DNA of 64,000 nt from Streptomyces aureocirculatus (GTDB taxonomy: Bacteria; Actinomycetota; Actinomycetes; Streptomycetales; Streptomycetaceae), in contig NZ_JOAP01000020.1 in assembly GCF_000720475.1 (NCBI RefSeq), forward strand, positions 1-64,000, in the 5' to 3' direction. The notes beneath the pieces are model-generated. The model made no database searches. It had not been told where the DNA came from and worked only from the letters and a program-made list of their open reading frames with translations. Both the position numbers and the translations under genes were made by a program. Positions 24,537 through 31,512 of this stretch are shown in pieces (position 1 is the stretch's first letter; each line of letters opens with the position of its first letter).

Positions 24537-24601
24537 GACCGGGAACGTAACATCTGTTTCACCTACACAGTCAAGCCCCTCTTCATGTAACATTCGGTGC
24601 T
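24537..24601. promoter_or_regulatory. thrC-rpiR divergent control region
   Basis: This 65-bp region carries GTAACAT twice in direct orientation, at 24546-24552 and 24588-24594, next to the two start codons. It is notably AT-richer than its surroundings. The repeats are candidate half-sites for the RpiR-type regulator. Confidence 0.5.
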
Positions 24602-25423
24602 ATGGATCCCGTGGTGTCCCGACTCGAAGCCGCCTACCCCAAGCTCCCCCCGGGCGAGCGCGCGGTCGCCCGGATCATCCTGGACGACTATCCCTTCGCG
24701 GCGCTGAACTCGCTGCGCACGCTCGCGGACCGGGCCGGGGTGAGCCCGCCGACCGCGTCCCGGCTGGTCGACCGGCTCGGCTTCGGCTCCTTCACCGAGT
24801 TCCAGACCCTCGTACGGACCGGCGCGCAGGACCGGTCACGGCTGCGCGAGTTCGCGGACCGAGCCTCCGATCCAGGCAGTGCCGCACGCGAGTTGCAGGA
24901 CGGCCTGTCCAGCGCACTGGCAGCCGTGAACCCACCCCTGCTGGACTCGGCAGCCGACACCCTCGCGACCGCCCGAACGATATGGGCGCTGGGCGGCCCG
25001 CTGAGCGAACTCGCCGCCGACTACCTGGTCCGGCAGTTGGGCGCGCTGCGGCCAGGGGCCCGACTCGTCCCGGGGCCCGCGCACGAACGAGCCGGATCGC
25101 TGCTCGACATGACGTCCCAGGACCTCGTGGTCGCCTACGACTTCCGCCGGTACTCGGCCCGGACAGCCGCCTTCGTCCGGGCCGCACGCGAACGCGGTGC
25201 ACGGCTGCTGCTCGTCACGGACGCCTGGAAGTCACCCCTGGCCGAGCACGCCCAGACCCTGATCCCCCTGCCCCGTGAGGCGGCCGGACCGATCGCCCCC
25301 CTGACCCACCAGATCGCCGTGACCGAACTGCTGCTCGTCGCGGCCGCGTCCCGCCTCGACGCCGCGGCACGCCTCACCGAACTGGACACACTCACCGCCT
25401 CGCTCCGACGGGAGGAGTCGTAG
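24602..25423 (+). CDS. MurR/RpiR family regulator
   Basis: A 273-residue regulator with an N-terminal HTH_6 domain (residues 1-80: RLEAAYPKLPPGERAVARIILDDYPFAALNSLRTLADRAGVSPPTASRLVDRLGFGSFTEFQ) and a C-terminal SIS sugar-phosphate-binding-like domain (VAYDFRRYSARTAAFVRAARERGARLLLVTDAWKSPLAEHA). The HTH ends in PTASRLVDRLG as in RpiR. It is divergent from threonine synthase. The ligand is unknown; a phosphorylated metabolite such as phosphohomoserine would be an attractive but unproven idea. Confidence 0.9.
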   Translation: MDPVVSRLEAAYPKLPPGERAVARIILDDYPFAALNSLRTLADRAGVSPPTASRLVDRLGFGSFTEFQTLVRTGAQDRSRLREFADRASDPGSAARELQDGLSSALAAVNPPLLDSAADTLATARTIWALGGPLSELAADYLVRQLGALRPGARLVPGPAHERAGSLLDMTSQDLVVAYDFRRYSARTAAFVRAARERGARLLLVTDAWKSPLAEHAQTLIPLPREAAGPIAPLTHQIAVTELLLVAAASRLDAAARLTELDTLTASLRREES

Positions 25424-25500
25424 GGCGCACGCGGGGCGACCCTGCCGCAGAGCCTTGGCCGTGGGCAGCCTGGTTCGGGCAGCCTGGTTCGCCAGCCTGG

Positions 25501-26376
25501 TCATGATCGGCGGAAGACTTGGCGGGTGTGCCAGGAGCGGTGGGACGCGGCGATGGGCCGGATGCCGGGCTCTGGGCCCAGGAGGGGGCGGCCGGCGAGT
25601 GCTGTGACGTGGTCGCGGGCGGCGGGACTGCGGCCCGCGAAGCGCTGGGAGACCAGGATGCGGTGGCCGTCGCCTATGCCGAGGACGCCCCTGTCGAAGA
25701 GCTTGTGGTGCAGGGAGCACAGACACAGTCCGTTGTCGATGTCGTCCGGGCCGTCGAACGCCCACCAGCGCACGTGCGCGGCCTCAAGCCCGACGGGCAC
25801 GGTGCCGAGCATGCCGTCGTAACCGCAGAAGGCACACCGATACGCGTAGGCGGTCAGTACGATCTCCCGCAGCCGCCGATCCCGCTGCCGCCTCCCGGGA
25901 GCCACCAGCGCCTCCGTTTCCGCCAACTCCAGTTCCAGGCCCACCGCGTCGCACAGGTCCTGGTGCAGCGAGGGCGGGAAGTGCAGGTCGAGGAGGACCC
26001 TGGCCATGCGGCCAAGCAGCGACGGTTCCCGCCCGAGCACCACCCGCAGGCCCGGGGCGAGCCGCCCGGCGGCCCCACTGGCCCGCAGCTCCCGTACACC
26101 GGTGCCGGGGCTGCCGCCGCCGCGGTCGGTCCGTACCTCCCACACCCCGTCACTGACCAGGTGGTGGAAGGGATAGGCGGGCGTGGTCGCGCGCGCGGGA
26201 CCGTACTCCGCCAGCAGCCGCTTCAGATCCGCCTCCACCGCCGTGTACGGCAACTCGCCCTCGGCGTCCGCCTGGAAACGGCCCAGCGCGTACAGCAGCA
26301 ACAACGGTTTGTGCGGCGCCCGCACACCGTCCCGACTCCACTGCCGCAGCCCCGCGACGCGCTCCAGCCAATCCAT
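25501..26376 (-). CDS. Phosphorothioate-dependent HNH restriction endonuclease (ScoMcrA/SprMcrA-like)
   Basis: A 291-residue two-domain nuclease. Residues 1-105 (MDWLERVAGLRQW, APHKPLLLLYALGRF, PAYPFHHLVSDGVWEV) match the sulfur-binding domain of type IV enzymes such as ScoMcrA, which bind phosphorothioated DNA through a hydrophobic pocket. The C-terminal HNH domain has zinc-binding CAFCGYDG, the HNH core LEAAHVRWWAFDGPDDIDNGLCLCSLHHKLFD and a third Cys pair in the same stretch. It is predicted to cut foreign DNA carrying phosphorothioate or methylated bases. ATG 26376 gives the conserved MDWLERV start. It sits alone; no dnd or BREX genes are present. Confidence 0.85.
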   Translation of the reverse strand: MDWLERVAGLRQWSRDGVRAPHKPLLLLYALGRFQADAEGELPYTAVEADLKRLLAEYGPARATTPAYPFHHLVSDGVWEVRTDRGGGSPGTGVRELRASGAAGRLAPGLRVVLGREPSLLGRMARVLLDLHFPPSLHQDLCDAVGLELELAETEALVAPGRRQRDRRLREIVLTAYAYRCAFCGYDGMLGTVPVGLEAAHVRWWAFDGPDDIDNGLCLCSLHHKLFDRGVLGIGDGHRILVSQRFAGRSPAARDHVTALAGRPLLGPEPGIRPIAASHRSWHTRQVFRRS

Positions 26377-26714
26377 GACGGTGATCGTAGCGATGCCTCG
26401 CTGCGCATCACGGCGTACGGTGAGGCGACTGCACCCGCACACTCTGCTCACCACTACAGCGAGCCCTGCCTGCTCCGGGTTGTGTGCCGCCGGGGAAGCC
26501 GAGCTGCGGTACGGAGCAGCGCCTCAGCGTTTCCTCGCGGAGCGCGTTCGTGCAGGAGGAGTGGCCCCGGAGGATCCGGTGAAAGAAAGACCGGGAATCC
26601 CGCTTCCGGTGTTCCGATGGGAAAGCAGGCGAGCGAGGTCCGGGCGAAGGCAGCCGATCCACGGAGTGGCGGCGGTGATGCCCGGCCACACGGTGTCCGC
26701 GTCCAGGGGGACGC
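26377..26714. other. 338-bp gap between HNH nuclease and LuxR gene
   Basis: I see no gene I can support here. Overlapping open frames on both strands are low-complexity and have no recognisable domain or ribosome site. The G+C content starts to fall towards the right side, leading into the toxin cassette. Confidence 0.4.
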
Positions 26715-27038
26715 TCACGCGTGGGGGTAGGGATGGCTTGCCGTGCACAAGCAGAGGCGGTCCGAGTGGAGCACGGCGATCAAGGCGGCCTCGTACCGTG
26801 ACTTCAGGGAAAGCTTCTCGATGATCCGCGCTATGTGTGCTTTCACTGTACGTTCCGTGATGCAGAGTATTTCAGATATGTTGCGATTACTTGCACCACC
26901 GCCCAGGAGCGAAATCACTTCCCGCTCCCGTTCTGTCAGGGCTGCCACATCCCTTTTTTGGAGATCGTCGCGAAGCGGCGGGCGGGTCCGGCCTTGCCGC
27001 CTCCCTCGCAATACGGGCACATCGGGCAAAAGATGCAA
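26715..27038 (-). CDS. Orphan LuxR-type helix-turn-helix regulator
   Basis: A 107-residue protein consisting mainly of a LuxR/NarL DNA-binding domain (residues 30-95: VAALTEREREVISLLGGGASNRNISEILCITERTVKAHIARIIEKLSLKSRYEAALIAV). There is no receiver or ligand domain. TTG 27038 is used with AGGA four nt upstream; a GTG at 27020 is an alternative. It is divergent from the Sdp-like toxin operon and faces a repeat-rich region (27071-27141), so it is the likely pathway-specific regulator. Codon use is less GC-biased than the neighbours, suggesting transfer. A -1 frame over the first 30 codons encodes CPMCPYCEGG, which might be a lost zinc-ribbon N-terminus. Confidence 0.8.
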   Translation of the reverse strand: MHLLPDVPVLRGRRQGRTRPPLRDDLQKRDVAALTEREREVISLLGGGASNRNISEILCITERTVKAHIARIIEKLSLKSRYEAALIAVLHSDRLCLCTASHPYPHA

Positions 27039-27070
27039 AGAATCCTAAACGCTATTCAACATTAACTATG

Positions 27071-27141
27071 CAGTGCCCGAGGAGGTGCTGCCCCCTCGGG
27101 CACTGTCCCTTCGGGCACTGTCCCTGCGGCCACTGTCGACG
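27071..27141. promoter_or_regulatory. Inverted and tandem repeats upstream of toxin operon
   Basis: CAGTGCCCGAG (27071-27081) and CTCGGGCACTG (27095-27105) form perfect 11-bp arms. The second arm merges into three 15-bp tandem units CGGGCACTGTCCCTT, CGGGCACTGTCCCTG and CGGCCACTGTCGACG (27097-27141). They lie between the divergent LuxR gene and the SdpC-like gene. Binding by the LuxR protein, or a hairpin in the leader RNA, are both possible. Confidence 0.6.
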
Positions 27142-27207
27142 GTGGAGGCGCGCGAGTAAATTGATTCGCCTGGTCAGTGATCCGTCCATAGGGAGGAGAA
27201 AACACAC

Positions 27208-27792
27208 GTGTTGAATACCTCAAGGTTCTCAAAGAAATCCATTGCCGGCGCCGTGAGTGGAGCGATGCTTATCGGAGGAATTTCGGCTGGGATCGCCTAC
27301 GCCGACTCGGGCTCTGATGGTGTGGCTGTACGGAGCAGCGCGAGCAAGTTCGATCAGAAGACCATCTTCCGGGGCGTGTTCTTCGGGCACGGTCCGGCGG
27401 CGAAGGAACTCTCCCGGTATTTCGGGAGTGCTGCCACGGAGACCGATAAGACGCGCGCGGCCGAGAACCGTGTCATGGCCGAGATCGAGCGGCGCTCCCC
27501 GGGGACCGTCGGTGACCTCGCCGCCGCGGTGTCCAGCGGATCCCATGTCCGTACGAAGCAGGAACTGCTGAAGGCAGGCCAGACGGTCGAGGCCGTCGCC
27601 AAGGACCTGAGCACCGGCGAGCCCGCGGACGAGAAGCAAAGGGGCCAGGCCATCGTAGTGGCTCTTCCGGTGGCGGCTGCGGTAGTCGTCGTGGTGTGGA
27701 AGTGGGTGAAGGTGAAGAGCATCGCCCCGGACAACGCATCCGAACTCAAGGTCGACGGGCTTGTGCACGACATGGTGACCAAGCTCCGGTGA
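27208..27792 (+). CDS. sdpC: SdpC-like antimicrobial peptide toxin precursor
   Basis: A 194-residue secreted precursor. A Sec signal (residues 1-32, SKKSIAGAVSGAMLIGGISAGIAYA) ends in AYA before Asp33. The mature part starts with FDQKTIFRGVFFGHGPAAKEL (residues 48-68), the diagnostic I-F-R-G-x-F-F-G-x-G block of the SdpC family. A hydrophobic helix at residues 147-165 (AIVVALPVAAAVVVVVW) is where the Bacillus SDP peptide is cut out. Unlike Bacillus SdpC it has no cysteine, so no disulfide can form. SDP-type peptides kill sensitive siblings by collapsing the proton motive force. GTG 27208 follows GGAGGAG. SdpA- and SdpB-like genes follow, which supports the call strongly. Confidence 0.86.
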   Translation: MLNTSRFSKKSIAGAVSGAMLIGGISAGIAYADSGSDGVAVRSSASKFDQKTIFRGVFFGHGPAAKELSRYFGSAATETDKTRAAENRVMAEIERRSPGTVGDLAAAVSSGSHVRTKQELLKAGQTVEAVAKDLSTGEPADEKQRGQAIVVALPVAAAVVVVVWKWVKVKSIAPDNASELKVDGLVHDMVTKLR

Positions 27793-27806
27793 ACCCACTT
27801 GGTCCT

Positions 27807-27846
27807 GGTCCTGTGGGGGTGGCGTCATCGGCGCCCCCGCAGGACC
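27807..27846 (+). terminator. GC-rich hairpin between toxin and maturation genes
   Basis: GGTCCTG-TGGGGG and CCCCCGC-AGGACC pair in a stem of about 16 bp with G-U pairs around the loop TCAT. It stands 15 nt after the toxin stop and 28 nt before the SdpA-like start. It could act as a partial terminator or as an RNA stabiliser, making the toxin transcript more abundant than the maturation genes. Confidence 0.55.
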
Positions 27847-27874
27847 GTCGTGTTCCACGATGGGGAGAGGAGCC

Positions 27875-28507
27875 ATGGAGTCGGACAGCCGGAACTCGTG
27901 GATGCCGGTGAGCGAATCAGCACCGAGCCGGGCCCAATTACAGGTCAGGGGTGTTCTCGTCCTCCTGGTGGTCGGCGTGTTCTCCGTCACCGGCCTCTAC
28001 GTCGTGGACGCGGCCGTTCCGGGGAGCGCGATGAGCCTTCCCGGGCAGCAACGGAAGCACGTGCAGACGGTGCTCCCGGAAGGATGGGCGTTCTTCACCC
28101 GGGACGCACGCGAAAAGGACCTGTACGCCTGGAAGTACCGCGACGGCAGCGGATGGGGCCAAGCCGGGAACAGGCACCACCAAGCATCCCCGGTCAACCT
28201 CTTCGGAGTGCGGCGCTCACGGAACTCGGACGGCATCGAGATGGGCCTGATCTACACGGAAGCACTGCAGCGCAAAGCCAGGTGGGTGGACTGTGCGCTG
28301 GGCGGGGCGACCGACAGCGAGAAGGATGTGCTCACTGACTGTGCATCGGGGCGAAGTGCTGTCGAGGTACGCAACCCCACGCCCGGGCCGGAGTTGTGCG
28401 GCACGGTCGCCATCATCAGGAGAGCGCCGCAACCATGGGTGTGGGCGGCGCACGGTGTCGACGAGCAGATGCCCATGCAGCTCCTCCGGTTGGAGGTCGG
28501 GTGCTGA
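27875..28507 (+). CDS. sdpA: SdpA-like toxin maturation protein
   Basis: A 210-residue protein with one N-terminal membrane helix (about residues 25-47, VRGVLVLLVVGVFSVTGLYVV) and the block LPEGWAFFTRDAREKDLYAWK (residues 67-87), the hallmark of SdpA, then a soluble domain with four cysteines (WVDCAL, LTDCAS, ELCGT and the terminal C). In Bacillus, SdpA acts with SdpB to turn SdpC into active SDP peptide. ATG 27875 is chosen for GAGAGGAG just before it; ATG 27860 is also in frame. It overlaps sdpB by GTGCTGA, so the two maturation proteins are probably made in equal amounts. Confidence 0.83.
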   Translation: MESDSRNSWMPVSESAPSRAQLQVRGVLVLLVVGVFSVTGLYVVDAAVPGSAMSLPGQQRKHVQTVLPEGWAFFTRDAREKDLYAWKYRDGSGWGQAGNRHHQASPVNLFGVRRSRNSDGIEMGLIYTEALQRKARWVDCALGGATDSEKDVLTDCASGRSAVEVRNPTPGPELCGTVAIIRRAPQPWVWAAHGVDEQMPMQLLRLEVGC

Positions 28508-29493
28508 CGCGCGACACGCTGGCCGGCCTCGGCGCGCGCATGACGCGGCTGACATCACCTTCGCCGATCACCAACGTGTATGGCTGCGCCCGCACGCTGC
28601 TGGCCGTCGGTACGCTCCTCACTCTCGTCGCCAACTCGACCGATACGCTGTTCGCTCCGGCCTCGGGCGTAGGACCGCCACCGCAGTGCGAGGGCGCCGC
28701 GGGAGCCTCGATCTACTGCGTGTCGCCCTCTTTGGACCTGGCCCGATGGCTGTCCATTCTTGTTCTCGTGGCGGCGGCCAGTGGATACTTCCCCCGCTGG
28801 ACGGCCATACCCCACTGGTATGTCACCTTCAGTTTCCAAGCCTCTGCCACGACGCTTGACGGAGGTGATCAGGTCGCGGCTGTGCTTGCGTTCCTCATCG
28901 TGCCGATCGCCCTGTGCGACAGCCGGCGTACCCATTGGGATCCACCGAAGAAGATCCCGGAATCTTCGCAGCCGCTCTGGACGGGCGCCATGGTCACACT
29001 TGTGACCGTGTGCGTCATAAGGATCCAGGCAGCCGTTCTCTACTTTCAGGCCGGTACGGCGAAATTCGGTGTACGTGAGTGGGCAGACGGAACCGCGATG
29101 TACTACTGGATGACGGATGAGACATTCGGTGCCCCGCCGTGGCTTTCCTGGATGTTCGACCCCCTCATCCATCACGGGACGCCACTGACTATCTTCACCT
29201 GGTCCATGATGGTGGGCGAAATTATCCTTGCGCTTGCCCTGATCCTGCCGCAGGCGTATTGGAAGTACTTCCTAGTGGGTGCCGTGGTCTTCCATGCAGG
29301 CATAGCCCTGGTCATCGGGCTTTTCACCTTCGCCTGTTCCATGGTTGCTCTCGACATCATATTTCTGCATTCCTGTCGCCATCCGATCACATGGCCCAAG
29401 TGGCTGCCTCGGCCTGTGGCAGGAAACAGACAGGCGCGTTGGCCGGATACATCACCTGTCAGTGATCCGGTCCGAGAGCCCTCCGTCCGCTGA
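28501..29493 (+). CDS. sdpB: SdpB-like multi-pass toxin maturation protein (HTTM-like)
   Basis: A 330-residue membrane protein with about six to seven helices, of the SdpB/HTTM (vitamin K-carboxylase-like membrane) family. Typical segments are VYGCARTLLAVGTLLTLVANSTDTLF, YFQAGTAKFGVREWADGTAMYYWMTD (about residues 180-205), SWMFDPLIHHG and FHAGIALVIGLFTFACSMVALDIIF. The YxQAGxxKxxxxEWxxGTAxYY block with its charged residues is the most conserved part in SdpB. GTG 28501 follows GGAGG and overlaps the sdpA stop. With SdpA it should process the SdpC-like precursor at the membrane. Confidence 0.85.
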   Translation: MLTRDTLAGLGARMTRLTSPSPITNVYGCARTLLAVGTLLTLVANSTDTLFAPASGVGPPPQCEGAAGASIYCVSPSLDLARWLSILVLVAAASGYFPRWTAIPHWYVTFSFQASATTLDGGDQVAAVLAFLIVPIALCDSRRTHWDPPKKIPESSQPLWTGAMVTLVTVCVIRIQAAVLYFQAGTAKFGVREWADGTAMYYWMTDETFGAPPWLSWMFDPLIHHGTPLTIFTWSMMVGEIILALALILPQAYWKYFLVGAVVFHAGIALVIGLFTFACSMVALDIIFLHSCRHPITWPKWLPRPVAGNRQARWPDTSPVSDPVREPSVR

Positions 29494-29582
29494 CCCACGG
29501 TGGTAGAATTTCGTCCGTCTCGATCAGGGCTGGTGGGGAAGCGGTTCGGTGGGTGTCGCAGCACCCGGGGAGGCGTACGGTC

Positions 29583-29777
29583 ATGGACGGAAATCTATGG
29601 GGCGCACTGTTACCGCTCATTGTTCTCGCGGTGGCTTTCCTGGTGTATTGCCTGGTCGATCTCGGTAAATCGAAAAGCACGCGACATCTGCCGAAATGGC
29701 TCTGGGCCGTGGTGTGTCTGATATCTGTTCCCATGGGGGGAATCCTTTATCTGGCGATCGGCCGAGAGAGCCGATGA
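29583..29777 (+). CDS. PLDNc_N small membrane protein (YxlE-like), possible immunity factor
   Basis: A 64-residue protein with two membrane helices: LWGALLPLIVLAVAFLVYCLVDL and LPKWLWAVVCLISVPMGGILYLAIGRE. The DLGKS...RHLPKWLWA...PMGGILYLAIGR pattern is the phospholipase D N-terminal domain (PLDNc_N) found alone in small proteins such as Bacillus YxlE. The Shine-Dalgarno GGGGAGG precedes ATG 29583, and its stop overlaps the next ATG (ATGA). In Bacillus, YxlE is encoded with the YxlFG ABC transporter; the same order is seen here. A role in self-protection from the toxin is inference from context. Confidence 0.75.
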   Translation: MDGNLWGALLPLIVLAVAFLVYCLVDLGKSKSTRHLPKWLWAVVCLISVPMGGILYLAIGRESR

Positions 29778-30754
29778 CCGGCTCCCTGGCGACCTTCACC
29801 ACCACTGGGCTGTCCCGGGACTTCGGCGGTGTCGGTGTTTTCGACGTCGACCTGTCGATCGACCGGGGGAGTGTCTACGGCCTGGTCGGCAAGAACGGAG
29901 CCGGCAAGACGACGCTGCTGTCCATGTTGGCCGGCCTCATCGCACCTGACGCCGGCTCCATCGGGCTGACGAGCGCCACCGTCGCGATGTGCCCTGACGT
30001 GCCGGAATTCGAACCCTGGCTGACAGCGGCAGAGGTCGTCGTACTCTCCGCGAAGCTGACCGGCGCCGCGGCGGCCACGCGGGCCGCCGCGCGCGGCCAG
30101 GCGCTGGAGTTCCTCACCCTGGTCGGCCTGGAAGCGGCGGCCGACCGCCGCGTCGGCGGGTTCTCCCGCGGCATGGTGCAGCGGCTGAGCCTGGCCGCCG
30201 CACTCGTCGTCGGACCGGATCTCCTCATCCTCGACGAACCGACCTCCGGCTTGGACCCCGAAGGCAGAAGGCGGACTCTGGACCTGATTCAGGACCTGCG
30301 AAGAGAGTCCACGGTCATCTTGTCCAGCCACATCATTCACGACGTGGAAACCGTCTGCGACGGACTGGGGATCATGGACAGGGGGCGTCTGATTCTTCAG
30401 GGGCGTACACGTGACATCGTCGACGCGCATGTTCATCCTGTATGGCGCGTACGACTGAGCCACCCGGAAGAGACGCGCGTGCTGCTATCGGCATTGCGTA
30501 CGGAGAAGTGGGTGACGGCCGTCGAGGAGGAGGGCTCGCGCTCGCTCCGAGTGGAAGCGGAGACCGTCCACCACGGCGCAGTCGGGATTCCGAGGGTCGT
30601 GGCTCGAGAGTCGTGTGCGCTGACCGGACTTGAGACGGTAGGTGCTGATCTTGAGTCGGTCCTGCTCTCCGTATCGTCCGGAGACGCAGCCGCACCCCTG
30701 CGTGCCGACGGAGCCGAAGCCCTTGGCGACAACCCATCCCGGAGGGCGACATGA
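29774..30754 (+). CDS. ABC transporter ATP-binding protein (YxlF-like)
   Basis: A 326-residue ATPase. Walker A is VGKNGAGKTTLL (about residues 43-54), the signature is GGFSRGMVQRLSLAAALV, Walker B is LLILDEPTSGLDPEGR, and the H-loop is SSHIIHD. The order and the 80-residue C-terminal extension fit the CcmA/YxlF group of export or immunity ABC systems. ATG 29774 overlaps the PLDNc_N stop, and its own stop overlaps the permease start (ATGA). In toxin operons such pairs usually expel the peptide or protect the producer membrane; that is inferred here. Confidence 0.9.
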   Translation: MTGSLATFTTTGLSRDFGGVGVFDVDLSIDRGSVYGLVGKNGAGKTTLLSMLAGLIAPDAGSIGLTSATVAMCPDVPEFEPWLTAAEVVVLSAKLTGAAAATRAAARGQALEFLTLVGLEAAADRRVGGFSRGMVQRLSLAAALVVGPDLLILDEPTSGLDPEGRRRTLDLIQDLRRESTVILSSHIIHDVETVCDGLGIMDRGRLILQGRTRDIVDAHVHPVWRVRLSHPEETRVLLSALRTEKWVTAVEEEGSRSLRVEAETVHHGAVGIPRVVARESCALTGLETVGADLESVLLSVSSGDAAAPLRADGAEALGDNPSRRAT

Positions 30755-31512
30755 CGATGTGGCGGCTTGAGGTGCTCCGCCTCACGCGGACGCGTCGCGC
30801 TCTGATCCTGGGTGTCGCCTTCGTCTTTCTGGGCTGCAGCGCGCCACTCCTGGAGTACTTCGCCGACGACATCGTCTCCAGTGCGGCCTCGGATGGCGTT
30901 CACGTCGAGATGCCGCCCCCGTCCCCGGAAGACGGCATCGGATCGTACGCGAGCAACATGCAGCAGCTCGGCCTGATCTGTGTCGCGGCCGTCGCAGCGG
31001 CATCGCTGTGCCTCGACGCGCGGCCGCAGACCTTCCTCTTCTACCGGCTGAGAGTCTCCAGAAAGAGCGACATCCTCATCCCTCGCTACGTAGTGGTCAC
31101 CGCGGCCTGCATCGTCGCCTACCTCCTCGGGCTCGTCGGCGCGGGGTACGAGACGGCCGTCCTCATCGGTGACCCGGGAATTCCCCGCACACTGGAACAC
31201 GGCGGCCTGGTCTGCCTCTACCTGGCGTTCGCCGTCGCGGTCGTGGCTGCTGTGGCCTCCGTACTGCGGAGTGTCTTGGCGACAGTCGGCTGCTCCCTGG
31301 GCCTGCTCCTGGTGGCCTTGCCGGCCCTCTCGGCCGTGGACGAGCTCCAATCATGGACACCGCAGACCCTTGCGGGGAGCGCCGACCCGCTGCTGTCCGG
31401 CAAGGAGGGCCTCCACGAGTACGCGCTGCCCGCGGCGGTCTGCGTATGCCTGACAGCGCTGCTCCTGACCGTCGCCGCCAGCCGGGTGCGGTTGCCTGTC
31501 ACCAGGAAGTGA
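30751..31512 (+). CDS. ABC transporter permease (YxlG-like)
   Basis: A 253-residue ABC-2-type membrane subunit with six hydrophobic segments (ALILGVAFVFLGCSAPLLEYF, GLICVAAVAAASLCL, YVVVTAACIVAYLLGLVGAGYE, LVCLYLAFAVAVVAAVASVLRSVL, TVGCSLGLLLVALPALS, AVCVCLTALLLTVAAS). An extracellular loop after the first helix holds EMPPPSPEDGIGSYAS. It is translationally coupled to the ATPase and ends the cassette. Sequence divergence of this class is high, so the call rests on topology and the adjacent ATPase. Confidence 0.85.
   Translation: MTMWRLEVLRLTRTRRALILGVAFVFLGCSAPLLEYFADDIVSSAASDGVHVEMPPPSPEDGIGSYASNMQQLGLICVAAVAAASLCLDARPQTFLFYRLRVSRKSDILIPRYVVVTAACIVAYLLGLVGAGYETAVLIGDPGIPRTLEHGGLVCLYLAFAVAVVAAVASVLRSVLATVGCSLGLLLVALPALSAVDELQSWTPQTLAGSADPLLSGKEGLHEYALPAAVCVCLTALLLTVAASRVRLPVTRK

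Noticed and set aside
28293..28859. Alternative frames across the sdpA/sdpB junction
   Set aside because: The GTGCTGA overlap and conserved SdpA and SdpB blocks already explain the region.
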